64,000 nt of DNA from Microbacterium sp. VKM Ac-2923. Lineage in GTDB: Bacteria; Actinomycetota; Actinomycetes; Actinomycetales; Microbacteriaceae. The notes under the pieces are model-generated. The model worked only from the letters and a program-made list of their open reading frames with translations. It did no database searches and was not told where the DNA came from. The stretch covers positions 1-64,000 of the forward strand of contig NZ_JALGRP010000007.1 in NCBI RefSeq assembly GCF_022815605.1, read 5' to 3'. Shown in pieces: positions 24,394 through 36,137 of this stretch (the first letter of the stretch is position 1; the number at the start of each line of letters is the position of its first letter). Position numbers and translations under genes: made by a program.

Positions 24394-27014
24394 GCGTCAG
24401 TACTTTCCTCAGGGGTCTCGGGAGCGGAGGCACCGGCCTCGTCCGAAAGGGCGGGCTCCGCAGTCGTCTCCGTCGTCTCGGCCAGGTTCCGCTCCGCGTT
24501 CCGGGCAATCGCGATGATGCGGTCATCGCCTCCTGCACGGGCGAAAACGACACCCATCGTGTCGCGTCCCTTGGCGGGCACCTCGGCCACGGAGGAGCGT
24601 ACCACCTTGCCACTGGCAAGAACCACAAGGACCTCGTCGCCCTCGGAGACCATCATCCCGCCGGCCAGCACGCCTCGATCGTCGGTCAGACGAGCCACCT
24701 TGATGCCCAGTCCGCCGCGGTTCTGCATGCGGTACTCGGTGACCGCGGTGCGCTTGGCGTAGCCGCCCTCGGTGACGACGAAGACGAATTCATCGTCCTT
24801 GGCGACGGATGCCGAGAGCAGACTGTCGTTCTCGCGGAACTCCATGCCCTTCACTCCCGAGGTCGAACGACCCATCGGACGCAGTGTGCTGTCGGTCGCG
24901 GAGAAACGCAGCGACATGCCGTGACGGCTGATCAGCAGGATGTCGTCGCCCTCGTCGACGAGCAGGGCGCTGACGAGCTCGTCGGCGGTCCCACCCTCGG
25001 AATCATCGCCCTCGTCGCCGCCCTGGCCGCGGAGCTTGATCGCGATGACGCCACCCTGACGGTTCGTGTCGTATTCGGTGAGTCGCGTCTTTTTCACGAG
25101 ACCATTGCGCGTCGCGAGCACCAGGTAGGTGGCGACGTTGTAGTCGCGGATATCGAGGATCTGGGCGATCTCCTCATCGGGCTGCAGCGCGAGAAGGTTC
25201 GCGACGTGCTGCCCCTTGGCATCCCGACCGGCCTCGGGAACCTCGTACGCCTTCGAGCGGTATACGCGGCCCTTGTCGGTGAAGAACAGCAGCCAGTGAT
25301 GCGTGGTGGTGACGAAGAAGTGCTCGACGACGTCGTCGGCGCGCAGCTGCGCCCCTTTCACGCCCTTGCCGCCGCGGTGCTGCGAGCGGTAGTTGTCGCT
25401 GCGCGTGCGTTTGATGTAGCCGTCGCGAGTGACCGTGACGACCATCTCTTCCTCGGCGATGAGGTCCTCGATCGAGACGTCGCCGTCGAACCCGTGCAGG
25501 ATCTCGGTACGTCGGTCGTCGCCGAAACGGTCGACGATCGCGGTGAGCTCGTCGCGGATGATGGTGCGCTGGCGCCCGGGTGTGGCGAGGATGTCGTTGT
25601 AGTCGGCGATGCGGGCTTCGAGGTCGGTCGCCTCGTCGACGATCTTCTGCCGCTCGAGAGCCGCCAGACGGCGCAGCTGCATGTCGAGGATGGCCTGCGC
25701 CTGTATGTCGTCGATGTCGAGGAGCTTCTGCAGGCCCTCGTTGGCATCCTGCGCCGTCGGCGAACGACGGATGAGGGCGATGACGTCGTCGAGCGCGTCG
25801 AGCGCCTTCAGGTACCCGCGCAGGATGTGCATGCGCTCTTCGGCCTTGCGCAGGCGGTAGCGCGTGCGCCGCACGATGACCTCGACCTGGTGGTCGATCC
25901 ACAGACTGATGAATCCGTCGAGCGACAGAGTGCGCGGCACTCCATCGACGATCGCAAGCATGTTGGCGCCGAAGTTCTCCTGCAGCTGCGTGTGCTTGTA
26001 CAGGTTGTTCAGCACGACCTTGGCCACGGCGTCGCGCTTGAGCACGACGACGAGGCGCTGGCCGGTGCGGCCGGAGCTCTCGTCGCGAATGTCGGCGACG
26101 CCCGTGATCTTGCCCTCGCGGGCCAGGTCGCCGATCTTGACCGCGACGTTGTCGGGGTTGACCTGATAGGGCAGTTCGGTGATCACCAGGCACGTTCGGC
26201 CCTGGATCTCTTCGATGTTGACCACGGCGCGCATCGTGATCGATCCGCGGCCCGTGCGGTACGCATCCTTGATGCCGCGTGTTCCGAGGATCTGCGCACG
26301 GGTGGGGAAGTCGGGGCCCGGGATGCGCTCCATGAGCGCCTCGAGCAGCTCCTCGCGCGTGGCATCCGGGTTTCCCAATGCCCACAACGCGCCGGCGGAG
26401 ACCTCGCGGAGGTTGTGCGGCGGGATGTTCGTGGCCATGCCGACGGCGATGCCGACCGAGCCGTTGACCAGGAGGTTCGGGAAGCGCGACGGTAGGACCG
26501 TCGGTTCCTGCGTCTGGCCGTCGTAATTGTCCTCGAAGTCGACGGTCTCCTCTTCGATGTCGCGCACCATCTCGAGCGCGAGAGGGGCCATCTTGGTCTC
26601 GGTGTACCGGGGGGCTGCGGCGCCCTGGTTGCCGGGCGAGCCGAAGTTGCCCTGACCGAGAGCAAGGGGGTAGCGCAGCGACCACGGCTGCACGAGTCGC
26701 ACGAGGGCGTCGTAGATGGGAGCGTCACCGTGCGGGTGGTAGTGCCCCATGACCTCACCGACGACACGAGCGCACTTCGAGAACGACTTGTCGGGGCGGA
26801 AACCTCCGTCGTACATGCCGTAGATGACACGGCGGTGCACGGGCTTCAGGCCATCGCGGACGTCGGGCAGCGCGCGTCCGACGATGACGCTCATCGCGTA
26901 GTCGAGGTAGCTCCGCTGCATCTCGAGCTGCAGGTCGACCTGGTCGATCCGACCGTGGTTGTGTGCGGGCGCGTCGCGAACGTCGTCGGGCTCGGGAGTG
27001 GTGTCGTCAGCCAT
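24390..27014 (-). CDS. gyrA: DNA gyrase subunit A
   Basis: 874 residues, standard length with a ~25-residue acidic tail. The catalytic tyrosine is Tyr137 in [10 protein letters not shown]. The quinolone-resistance region reads [20 protein letters not shown]: Ala98 and Pro99 stand where M. tuberculosis has Ala90 and Ser91, while Asp102 (Asp94 there) is kept. The C-terminal domain shows the repeated beta-pinwheel motif and the GyrA box-like HRGGKGVKG. Gyrase A cuts and rejoins DNA with GyrB to introduce negative supercoils. Directly downstream of gyrB on the minus strand, 34 bases apart. Confidence 0.97.
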   Translation of the reverse strand: MADDTTPEPDDVRDAPAHNHGRIDQVDLQLEMQRSYLDYAMSVIVGRALPDVRDGLKPVHRRVIYGMYDGGFRPDKSFSKCARVVGEVMGHYHPHGDAPIYDALVRLVQPWSLRYPLALGQGNFGSPGNQGAAAPRYTETKMAPLALEMVRDIEEETVDFEDNYDGQTQEPTVLPSRFPNLLVNGSVGIAVGMATNIPPHNLREVSAGALWALGNPDATREELLEALMERIPGPDFPTRAQILGTRGIKDAYRTGRGSITMRAVVNIEEIQGRTCLVITELPYQVNPDNVAVKIGDLAREGKITGVADIRDESSGRTGQRLVVVLKRDAVAKVVLNNLYKHTQLQENFGANMLAIVDGVPRTLSLDGFISLWIDHQVEVIVRRTRYRLRKAEERMHILRGYLKALDALDDVIALIRRSPTAQDANEGLQKLLDIDDIQAQAILDMQLRRLAALERQKIVDEATDLEARIADYNDILATPGRQRTIIRDELTAIVDRFGDDRRTEILHGFDGDVSIEDLIAEEEMVVTVTRDGYIKRTRSDNYRSQHRGGKGVKGAQLRADDVVEHFFVTTTHHWLLFFTDKGRVYRSKAYEVPEAGRDAKGQHVANLLALQPDEEIAQILDIRDYNVATYLVLATRNGLVKKTRLTEYDTNRQGGVIAIKLRGQGGDEGDDSEGGTADELVSALLVDEGDDILLISRHGMSLRFSATDSTLRPMGRSTSGVKGMEFRENDSLLSASVAKDDEFVFVVTEGGYAKRTAVTEYRMQNRGGLGIKVARLTDDRGVLAGGMMVSEGDEVLVVLASGKVVRSSVAEVPAKGRDTMGVVFARAGGDDRIIAIARNAERNLAETTETTAEPALSDEAGASAPETPEESTDA

Positions 27015-27048
27015 GGGTTCTCAGTTTCGTGTGCGTCGTCGTGCGAGA

Positions 27049-29085
<2,037 letters not shown>

Positions 29086-29204
29086 GGGTTCGCGCGCTCC
29101 AGATCGGTTCGTCGGAACCTCCATCTTATCGCGCCGGGACCCTCGAAACGGTGTGTGAGGCCCAACGCGGGCAGAAATCGAACCGAGTCGGGACGGATCA
29201 TGGC

Positions 29205-29693
29205 CTAGCCGTAGGTATCGCGCGGACCGCGCCCTGGAACGGCTCTGGGCCCCCATTTCCAAGAGGGGACGTCCGGCCCGACGAACCGGATCGCCTCGAC
29301 ACCCGCCTCGGGGAAGCGTCGAAGGATCTCGGAAAGGATGTGCGCGCGCATCAGTTGCAGCTGTTTCGCCCATGCCGTGGAGTCGGCCTGAACGGTGAGG
29401 ATGCCGGCATCCAGTGCGACCGGTCGGGTGTGTGCGGCCGTATCGACGCCCGCCACCTCGTCCCACGTGCGCACGAGGTCTTCGCGCGACAGCTGGGGCT
29501 CCCACCCGGCCGATTGCGTGAGCGCCGAGAGCACGTCGCCGAGTCCACGCGGGTCGCGACCGGGGGTGAAGGGCGCGTTCTCGCCGTCGTCCGCACGCCG
29601 CCGGCGCTTCTTCTTGCGGTAGGGGCTGGGCTCGAGGCCGCGCAGACGCAGGTAGGTCGACATCGTCTCGGGCAGTTCGGACTCGTCACTCAT
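29205..29693 (-). CDS. dciA: DUF721/DciA-like protein
   Basis: 162 residues from the ATG at 29693. DUF721 region: [16 protein letters not shown] through [19 protein letters not shown], with a preceding Arg/Lys-rich patch (RKKKRRRR). DciA loads or escorts the replicative helicase DnaB in bacteria without DnaC; in Actinobacteria the gene sits between recF and gyrB as here. The first 8 bases overlap the recF stop. Confidence 0.9.
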   Translation of the reverse strand: MSDESELPETMSTYLRLRGLEPSPYRKKKRRRRADDGENAPFTPGRDPRGLGDVLSALTQSAGWEPQLSREDLVRTWDEVAGVDTAAHTRPVALDAGILTVQADSTAWAKQLQLMRAHILSEILRRFPEAGVEAIRFVGPDVPSWKWGPRAVPGRGPRDTYG

Positions 29694-30840
29694 CGCCCGG
29701 CTCCACGATGCGGCCGGCGTCGACCCGCACCACGTGCGCCCGCAGGGCATCCGGGACGTCTTCTTCGACAGCCGAGGTGACGATCACCTGTTCGTATCCG
29801 CCCGCGAGCTCTGCCAGACGCGTTCTTCGGCCGGCGTCGAGCTCGGCGAACACGTCGTCGAGGATCAGCACCGGGTCACCCAGTCGCGACTCCGCTCGCA
29901 GAATCTCGGCGGAGGCCAATCTGAGCGACAGGGCCACCGACCACGATTCCCCGTGCGAGGCGTATCCCCGGACGGGAAGCCCGCGCACCTCGAGCACGAG
30001 ATCGTCGCGATGCGGTCCGACCAGGGTGAGCCCGCGCTCCAGCTCCGCCGAGCGCCGCGCAGCCAGAGCGGCGCGGAACTGGTCGGCCAGGGGCCCTGGA
30101 GAGCCACCGCCTGCCGCGGAGTCACCCTCTTCGGGGTCTCCGCCGCCCACCGACAACGCCCAGGACAAATGCGGTTCGTGATCGGCGCCCGCGATGGCGG
30201 CGTAGGCCTGGGCGACCGGTTCGGAGAGAGCGGATGCCAATGCCAGCCGCGCCTCGATCACCTCGGTGCCGAGGGTGATGAGCTTGTCGTCCCACACGTC
30301 GAGCGTGCTGAGTGAGTCGCCGCGCAGACCACGAGCCCGTGCGGACTTCAGCAGAGCACTGCGCTGACGCAGAACGCGGTCGTAATCGCCGAGCACTGCC
30401 GCCATGCGCGGTGTGCGTTGCACGATCAACTGGTCGGCGAAGCGGCGTCGAGCCGAGGGATCGCCGCGAACGATCTGGAGGTCTTCGGGAGCGAACAGCA
30501 CCACCTGCGCGTAGCGCGGGAGCTCGGTGGTGCGGACGTTGACGCCGTTGACGCGGGCCTTGTTCGCCCCCTGACGGTTGAGCTGCAACTCGAGGAGAAC
30601 GCTGCGCTCACCGTGGACGAGCCGCGCGCGCACGATCGCGGCATCCGTGCCGTCTCGAACCAGGGGCGCGTCGCTGGACACGCGGTGCGAGCCGAGTGTG
30701 GCGAGATATGCGACGGCTTCGACCAGGTTGGTCTTGCCCTGACCGTTGCGGCCGATGAACACGTTGGCCCCGGCGGAGAGCGCGACATCGGCGCCCGCGT
30801 AATTGCGGAAGTCCTTCAGTCCGAGCTGCTCCACGATCAC
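29686..30840 (-). CDS. recF: DNA replication and repair protein RecF
   Basis: 384 residues. Walker A is GRNGQGKT (30-37), the ABC-type signature is SHGESWSVALSLRLA and the Walker B segment is DPVLILDDVFAELD. RecF loads RecA at gaps together with RecO and RecR. A ~40-residue Gly/Ser-rich insertion (PEEGDSAAGGGSPGP) lies in the middle arm. It lies 45 bases after dnaN in the conserved origin order. Confidence 0.96.
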   Translation of the reverse strand: MIVEQLGLKDFRNYAGADVALSAGANVFIGRNGQGKTNLVEAVAYLATLGSHRVSSDAPLVRDGTDAAIVRARLVHGERSVLLELQLNRQGANKARVNGVNVRTTELPRYAQVVLFAPEDLQIVRGDPSARRRFADQLIVQRTPRMAAVLGDYDRVLRQRSALLKSARARGLRGDSLSTLDVWDDKLITLGTEVIEARLALASALSEPVAQAYAAIAGADHEPHLSWALSVGGGDPEEGDSAAGGGSPGPLADQFRAALAARRSAELERGLTLVGPHRDDLVLEVRGLPVRGYASHGESWSVALSLRLASAEILRAESRLGDPVLILDDVFAELDAGRRTRLAELAGGYEQVIVTSAVEEDVPDALRAHVVRVDAGRIVEPGDE

Positions 30841-30885
30841 CGAGTCAGACTACCCGCCAGCTCGGACACGGCAGCGGGGCCCGAC

Positions 30886-32037
30886 TCAGCGCAGCAGCAG
30901 GTTGGGCTGCAGCAGGTACTTGAACGAACCCTCGCCGCCCTTGTCGACGGACGTCTGCGGGGTGACCAGCACCGGGCTCAGCTTGTTGGCGTTGTCGCTC
31001 GATGTGAAAGTGATCCGCGCGAACTCGCTGCGGACGGCGCCGAGAGACTCGAGCAGGTACTGCGGGTTGAGTCCCAGGGTGACCTCGTCGCCCACGAGCG
31101 TCGCATCGACGGACTCCGTCGCGCGCGCCTGCTCGGTGCCGGAGGCATCCATCGAGACGCCGTCGGGGCCGAAGGTGAAGCGCAGCGGTGCCGAGCGGTC
31201 GAGTACGAGCGCGACACGGCGAACGGCTTCGGCGAGCTCGGCGGTGTTGACGACGCTGTGGTGCTCGGTCTGCGCGGGGAACAGGCGGCGCACGGGCGGG
31301 AAGTTGCCCTTGATCAGCAGCGAGGTGACCGTCTTGTTGCCCGACGAGAACGCGATGATCTCGCGGTCCCCCGAGCCGGAGAACGCGATCGAGATGTCGC
31401 CGCCGTGCGCGAAAGTCTTGCCGACTTCCTGCAGGGTGCGAGCCGGGACCAGAGCGGTGGTCGTCTCATCGGATGCGGCGGCGCCGCCGTCCCAGGGAAT
31501 CTCACGTAGCGCGACGCGGTAACGGTCCGTCGCGACGAGGCTGAGCTGTGTGCCGGTGACCTCGAGCTGCACGCCGGTGAGCACCGGGGTGACGTCATCG
31601 CGCGACGCGGCGAAGGCCACCTGCGCGATGGCCGTGGCGAAGTCGTCGGCGGGGACGAGGCCGGACTCACCCGTCACCTCCGGGATCGCGGGGTATTCCT
31701 GTACCGGCATGGACGCGAGAGTGAACCGCGCCGACCCGCAGGACAACAGGATTCCTCCGTCGTCGTCGACGGTGATCTGGATGGGCGCATTCGGCAGACG
31801 GCTGGCGATGTCGCTCAGGAGCCGACCGTGGACGAGGATCGTGCCCGGCTCGTCGACTGTTGCTTCGATCGTCGTCCGTGCGGACGCCTCGTAGTCGAAG
31901 GCGGCGAGTGTCAGTCCCTGCGCGCCGGCTTCGATCAGCACGCCGGCGAGGATCGGCTGCGGGTTGCGCTGGGGCAGGAGCTTGACCACGAACGAGACGG
32001 CATCGCTGAACACATCGCGATTGACGTGGAACTTCAC
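30886..32037 (-). CDS. dnaN: DNA polymerase III beta sliding clamp
   Basis: 383 residues with the three-domain clamp repeats beginning MKFHVNRDVFSDAVSFVVKL. The dimeric ring tethers polymerase and many repair factors through a clamp-binding peptide. It is transcribed away from oriC, after dnaA, and its start codon is preceded by gggagcacccg with a likely gggag Shine-Dalgarno. Confidence 0.97.
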   Translation of the reverse strand: MKFHVNRDVFSDAVSFVVKLLPQRNPQPILAGVLIEAGAQGLTLAAFDYEASARTTIEATVDEPGTILVHGRLLSDIASRLPNAPIQITVDDDGGILLSCGSARFTLASMPVQEYPAIPEVTGESGLVPADDFATAIAQVAFAASRDDVTPVLTGVQLEVTGTQLSLVATDRYRVALREIPWDGGAAASDETTTALVPARTLQEVGKTFAHGGDISIAFSGSGDREIIAFSSGNKTVTSLLIKGNFPPVRRLFPAQTEHHSVVNTAELAEAVRRVALVLDRSAPLRFTFGPDGVSMDASGTEQARATESVDATLVGDEVTLGLNPQYLLESLGAVRSEFARITFTSSDNANKLSPVLVTPQTSVDKGGEGSFKYLLQPNLLLR

Positions 32038-32489
32038 GGGTGCTCCCTTGATGGCGGGTATGGCTTACCCATGCTAGTGCCCCCTTCGCGGCCGCCACGT
32101 CGGACGCTTCCTGCACGGCAAGGTCATCGAATGTGCCTTAACAAAGAGATGGAGTCTTCATCTTGTTAACCGCTGTGGAGACTGTGGATAACTCTCGGGA
32201 TCCGTGTTAACAGCAGGGAAGCGAGCGTCTCCGCCCTGTGGAGGGGCTGCGGAAAGTGTGTGGTGTTAACAGAGCGAGTCCGTCAGCGGTCGGTCGGCTC
32301 CTCCACAGGGTCAGGCCGGTCGTACACATGTCGTCCGCAGGAAAGAGGAGTTATCCACAGGTTTTCCACACTGTGAAGAACCTTCTGGGAACACCCCTCC
32401 TACAACGGCTATAAGCCCGATGAGACGGCGAAAACGAAGACGGGGCCCGATTCACGTCAGTGAATCGAACCCCGTCGGGAGATGGCGTC
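32038..32489. other. oriC: oriC (dnaA-dnaN spacer) with DnaA boxes
   Basis: The spacer between dnaN and dnaA carries DnaA box 9-mers: tgtggataa at 32183-32191, the consensus ttatccaca at 32351-32359 and ttttccaca at 32362-32370, with several weaker matches (tgtggag, tccacag). Three gttaac hexamers lie among them (near 32165, 32205 and 32265), which is unusual in GC-rich DNA and may belong to an unwinding or regulatory repeat. The arrangement between dnaA and dnaN is the standard actinobacterial origin. Replication has not been shown here. Confidence 0.9.
32440..32475 (-). terminator. Terminator of dnaA
   Basis: A 16-bp stem with two mismatched positions (32440-32455 with 32460-32475, loop gtca) lies 14 bases after the dnaA stop. 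On the minus strand it is followed by cttcgttttc. Confidence 0.8.
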
Positions 32490-33917
32490 TCAGCGCATGC
32501 GTCCGAGCTGGCTCGTGATCTCCGAGACCTGGTTGAAGATCGATCGACGCTCTTTCATCAGGTCGCTGATCTTCTTGTAGGCGTACATCACGGTGGTGTG
32601 ATCGCGGTTGCCGAACAGCTGCCCGATCTTGGGCAGAGAGAGGCTGGTCCGCTCGCGACAGAGATACATGGCGATCTGTCGAGCCGTCGCCACCGCTTGA
32701 GAGCGGCTGGACCCGTAGAGGTCGTCGACCGACAGCTTGAAGTACTGCGCCGTCGCGGTGATGATGTCGGTCGGCGAGATGACGTTGGCGTCGTCCTGGT
32801 CGATGATGTCGCGCAGGACCGTCTGCGCGAGCGACATGTCGAGGGTCGAACGGTTCAGGCTGGCGAACGCCGACACCCGGATGAGCGCACCCTCGAGTTC
32901 GCGGATGTTCGACGACACCACGGTCGCGATGTACTCGAGGACGTCGTCGGGGATGAGCAGTCGCTCGCTCTGCGCCTTCTTCCGCAGGATCGCGATGCGT
33001 GTTTCGAGGTCGGGCGCCTGAACGTCGGTGATCAGACCCCACTCGAAGCGGCTGCGCATGCGGTCTTCGAACCCGGTCAACTGCTTGGGCGGGAGATCGC
33101 TCGTGATGACGACCTGTTTGTCGTGATCGTGCAACGTGTTGAATGTGTGGAAGAAGGCTTCCTGGGTCTCGGCGCGTCCCTGCAGGAACTGGATGTCGTC
33201 GATCAGAAGGATGTCGACCTCGCGGTACCGCGCTTGGAACGCCGAGCCGCGGTTGTTGGCGATGGAGTTGATGAAGTCGTTCGTGAACTCCTCGCTCGAG
33301 ACGTACCGCACGCGGATGCCGGCATACATGCTCGCGGCGTAGTCGCCGATGGCGTGGAGCAGATGTGTCTTTCCGAGGCCCGAGTCCCCGTAGATGAACA
33401 GCGGGTTGTACGCCTTTGCCGGGGCCTCGGCGACGGCGACGGCGGCTGCGTGCGCGAAGCGGTTGGACTGGCCGATGACGAAGTTGTCGAAGGTGTACTT
33501 CGGGTTCAGGCGCGTGTCGTTGCGCGACGCGGGCACGATCGGCTCAGGTGCCTGGTCGATGACGTTCGAGTGCACGGCGATCGTCGGCGAGGACGGGCTG
33601 CGGTCCCCGGCGGGAGCGCTCGGTGCGCGGTGGGACTCGACGATGTCGGGATTGACCACGACGCGGAACGTCCCGACATCGGGATCGCTGCCCTGCACCT
33701 GCGCGAGGGCCTCGAGGATCGAGGCGCGCATGCGCTTGTTGAACTGTGCAGCGGTGAGATCGTTGGGAACGTCGAGGTAGAGCGTGCCGCCCATGACGCC
33801 CTGCGGAACGGCCAGGTTCAAGAAGCCGTGCAGTTGCGGGGTCACGCGGTCGTCGGTGAGAAGCTGGTCCAGCACGGCCGACCAGACGGGGACATCCGGT
33901 ACTTCGTGCAAAGACAT
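32490..33917 (-). CDS. dnaA: Chromosomal replication initiator DnaA
   Basis: 475 residues from the ATG at 33917, preceded by ggagggg; the longer frame upstream runs through the promoter and DnaA box. Domain I is about 1-85, a Pro/Ser-rich linker about 95-135, AAA+ from about 140 with Walker A GDSGLGKT (177-184) and Walker B ILLIDDIQFL, and the C-terminal DNA-binding signature GNRDHTTVMYAYKKI. DnaA-ATP opens oriC and recruits helicase. A DnaA box at 33969-33977 stands between its promoter and start codon. Confidence 0.98.
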   Translation of the reverse strand: MSLHEVPDVPVWSAVLDQLLTDDRVTPQLHGFLNLAVPQGVMGGTLYLDVPNDLTAAQFNKRMRASILEALAQVQGSDPDVGTFRVVVNPDIVESHRAPSAPAGDRSPSSPTIAVHSNVIDQAPEPIVPASRNDTRLNPKYTFDNFVIGQSNRFAHAAAVAVAEAPAKAYNPLFIYGDSGLGKTHLLHAIGDYAASMYAGIRVRYVSSEEFTNDFINSIANNRGSAFQARYREVDILLIDDIQFLQGRAETQEAFFHTFNTLHDHDKQVVITSDLPPKQLTGFEDRMRSRFEWGLITDVQAPDLETRIAILRKKAQSERLLIPDDVLEYIATVVSSNIRELEGALIRVSAFASLNRSTLDMSLAQTVLRDIIDQDDANVISPTDIITATAQYFKLSVDDLYGSSRSQAVATARQIAMYLCRERTSLSLPKIGQLFGNRDHTTVMYAYKKISDLMKERRSIFNQVSEITSQLGRMR

Positions 33918-34211
33918 ATCCCCTCCGGGATCTAGACGCGACGGGTGATCGACGAGTCGCGTCGAACCTGTGGATAACTTCCGGGGCCACGCTAGTTCGC
34001 GGCTCTCACGGAGCAAAATCCACTGTAAGACCCGGCCGCGTGTCTTTGCCATGCTTGTGGACAACGCCTGGGGATAATGGGCGGTCGCCTTCCCGGTTTG
34101 AGTTAACGCCGCTCGCGACGTAGCCTTAGTCGGTTGACTTATGCCTATACGGCAGTCCCGACCCCGTCCCCGGCAGAAGAGCATCGGGCGACACCACCTC
34201 CGGAGTGACCC
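33918..34211. promoter_or_regulatory. dnaA-rpmH divergent promoter region with DnaA boxes
   Basis: DnaA-type boxes lie at 33969-33977 (tgtggataa) and 34055-34063 (ttgtggaca). For rpmH a promoter TTGAGT (34098-34103), 17 bases, TAGCCT (34121-34126) is visible on the plus strand. For dnaA, on the minus strand, TTGCTC (34016-34011), 16 bases, TAGCGT (33994-33989) is a candidate, with the DnaA box just downstream of it, which fits autorepression of dnaA. It probably forms the second part of the bipartite origin. Confidence 0.75.
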
Positions 34212-34349
34212 ATGAGCAAGCGCACCTTCCAGCCCAACAACCGCCGCCGCGCCAAGAAGCACGGCTTCCGTGCCCGCATGCGCACCCGTGCCGGCCGCGG
34301 CATCCTCGCGGCGCGTCGCGCCAAGGGCCGCACCGAGCTCTCGGCCTGA
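34212..34349 (+). CDS. rpmH: 50S ribosomal protein L34
   Basis: 45 residues, [19 protein letters not shown], a textbook bacterial L34 with its Arg/Lys-rich sequence. Ribosomal large-subunit protein. It is too short for most ORF filters but clear by content and by position between dnaA and rnpA. The RNase P protein gene follows eight bases later. Confidence 0.97.
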   Translation: MSKRTFQPNNRRRAKKHGFRARMRTRAGRGILAARRAKGRTELSA

Positions 34350-34357
34350 CAGACCCG

Positions 34358-34696
34358 GTGCTCGCGAAGCCGAACCGACTCACCCGCGGATCGGACTATA
34401 AAGCCACAGTCCGACGGGGTTCTCGTTGTGCCGGAGCGCACACCGTGACCTACGTCGGGACGTCGCTCGAGACCGGCGTACCGCGTTTCGGCTTCATCGT
34501 GAGTCGCCAGGTCGGCTCCGCCGTCACCCGCAATACCATCCGCCGCCGTCTGAAGGCGGTGTGCGCCGAGGCGCTCCCGTCTGTTCGCGGGGGCGCCTCG
34601 ATCGTCATCCGCGCTCTTCCCTCCGCGGCGACGACCGATTACGCGACTCTCCGCGCCGATGTGGTGCGCTGTCTCGAGCGGAAAGCGTCGGCATGA
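34358..34696 (+). CDS. rnpA: RNase P protein component
   Basis: 112 residues from a GTG at 34358 (MLAKPNRLTRGSDYKATVRR). The family motif RNxxRRRL appears as TRNTIRRRLKAVCAE. It binds the catalytic RNase P RNA (not in this window) to process tRNA 5' ends. The stop overlaps the start of yidD by four bases. Confidence 0.95.
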   Translation: MLAKPNRLTRGSDYKATVRRGSRCAGAHTVTYVGTSLETGVPRFGFIVSRQVGSAVTRNTIRRRLKAVCAEALPSVRGGASIVIRALPSAATTDYATLRADVVRCLERKASA

Positions 34697-35049
34697 GTGC
34701 CTCGACACTGCCGATGTCGGCCACCGGGTCCGGCCGGCTCACGGCCGGCGCCGTCATGGCATCCGTACCACTCCTCCCCCGCAACGCCGGTCTCGCTGTG
34801 CTCCACGCGTACCGGTCGACGATCTCGCACGTCTACGGCGACGTGTGCAAGTACTACCCCTCCTGCTCCGCCTATTCGGTGGGCGCCGTGCAGCAGCATG
34901 GACTCGTGAAAGGCGTCGCGTACACCGCCGCCCGTCTCGCACGGTGTCATCCCTGGGCTCAGGGTGGCATCGACGACGTCCGTCCTCACCGGGCCTTCCG
35001 TCACGAACTCACTCGGCACGGATTCGTCGTGCCCGCCCGAAAGGACTGA
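34693..35049 (+). CDS. yidD: Membrane protein insertion efficiency factor YidD
   Basis: 118 residues. The YidD core is HAYRSTISHVYGDVCKYYPS with CSAYSVGAVQQHGLVKG and CHPWAQGGIDDVRP. A membrane-associated helper of YidC. It overlaps rnpA and precedes yidC, the invariant order downstream of dnaA. It has an N-terminal extension of about 25 residues compared with most YidD proteins. Confidence 0.95.
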   Translation: MSASTLPMSATGSGRLTAGAVMASVPLLPRNAGLAVLHAYRSTISHVYGDVCKYYPSCSAYSVGAVQQHGLVKGVAYTAARLARCHPWAQGGIDDVRPHRAFRHELTRHGFVVPARKD

Positions 35050-35051
35050 TC

Positions 35052-36125
35052 GTGCAATTCGATCTCATTGGGACCATCCTGTGGCCGCTGAAATGGGCGG
35101 TGGAGCTCGTGCTGGTGGGGTGGCACTCTCTCTTCACCGCGGTGGGGATGCCACCCGCAGCCGGTCTCACGTGGGTGCTGTCGATCGTCGGCCTGGTGCT
35201 CATCGTCCGTGCCGCCCTGATCCCGCTCTTCGTCAAGCAGATCAAGAGCCAGCGCAAGATGATGGAGATCGCTCCGGAGCTGCGCAAGGTCCAAGAGAAG
35301 TACCGCGGCAAGAAGGACCAGCTCTCTCGAGAGGCCATGAGCCGCGAGACCATGGCGCTGTACAAGAAGCACGGCACCACGCCGGTGTCGAGCTGCCTCC
35401 CGCTGCTGGTCCAGATGCCGATCTTCTTCGCGCTCTTCAGCGTGCTGAACGACGTGTCGAAGCACGCGAACAGCAACCAGGGTGGTGTGGGGCTCCTCAC
35501 CCCGGAACTCACGCGAGAGTTCTACGATGCCCGTCTGTTCGACGTGGCGTCCATGCACGTCAACCTGGTGACCGCGTGGGGTCAGCCCGACGGTCAGGTG
35601 ACGGTCGTCATCCTTCTGGCGCTCGTCGTGCTCATGATCGCGTCGCAGTTCTTCACGCAGCTGCAGATCATCTCGAAGAACCTGTCGCCCGAGGCCAAGA
35701 CCGGTCAGGCGTACCAGATGCAGAAGATCATGCTGTACATCCTGCCGCTGGCTTTCATCTTCTCGGGTGTCTTCTTCCCGCTGGGTGTCGTGATCTACTG
35801 GTTCGTCAGCAACCTGTGGACGATGGTTCAGCAGTTCATCGTGATCCGTGAGATGCCGACTCCCGGCTCCGACGCGGCGCTCGCTCGCGAAGAACGCCTC
35901 GCCCGCAAGGGCAAGGCCATCGACGCCTCGGGCAAGGTCGTGCCGATGGAGAAGTACCAGGCGGAACAGCAGCGTCTTCTCGAGGAGGCCGAGCGCGCAC
36001 GCGCGGCCGCACCGAAGCGTCAGCAGCCCGTGGGGAAGCAGCGCGCGAAGAAGCAGCAGTCCCCCAAGAACACCGGAGCCGCGGGCAAATCCCCCGGTGG
36101 CGCCGGGTCCGCACCCACCTCCTGA
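35052..36125 (+). CDS. yidC: Membrane protein insertase YidC
   Basis: 357 residues from a GTG two bases after the yidD stop. It has five membrane segments and the hydrophilic-groove region PAAGLTWVLSIVGLVLIVRA with the conserved Arg. The internal coiled cytoplasmic loop is KMMEIAPELRKVQEKYRGKK. The C-terminal tail is long and very basic (PKRQQPVGKQRAKKQQ), probably for ribosome contact. YidC inserts and folds inner-membrane proteins alone or with Sec. Confidence 0.96.
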   Translation: MQFDLIGTILWPLKWAVELVLVGWHSLFTAVGMPPAAGLTWVLSIVGLVLIVRAALIPLFVKQIKSQRKMMEIAPELRKVQEKYRGKKDQLSREAMSRETMALYKKHGTTPVSSCLPLLVQMPIFFALFSVLNDVSKHANSNQGGVGLLTPELTREFYDARLFDVASMHVNLVTAWGQPDGQVTVVILLALVVLMIASQFFTQLQIISKNLSPEAKTGQAYQMQKIMLYILPLAFIFSGVFFPLGVVIYWFVSNLWTMVQQFIVIREMPTPGSDAALAREERLARKGKAIDASGKVVPMEKYQAEQQRLLEEAERARAAAPKRQQPVGKQRAKKQQSPKNTGAAGKSPGGAGSAPTS

Positions 36126-36137
36126 CATCCGGAGATC

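Noticed and set aside
24921..26495. 524-codon plus-strand frame
   Set aside because: Shadow of gyrA on the opposite strand.
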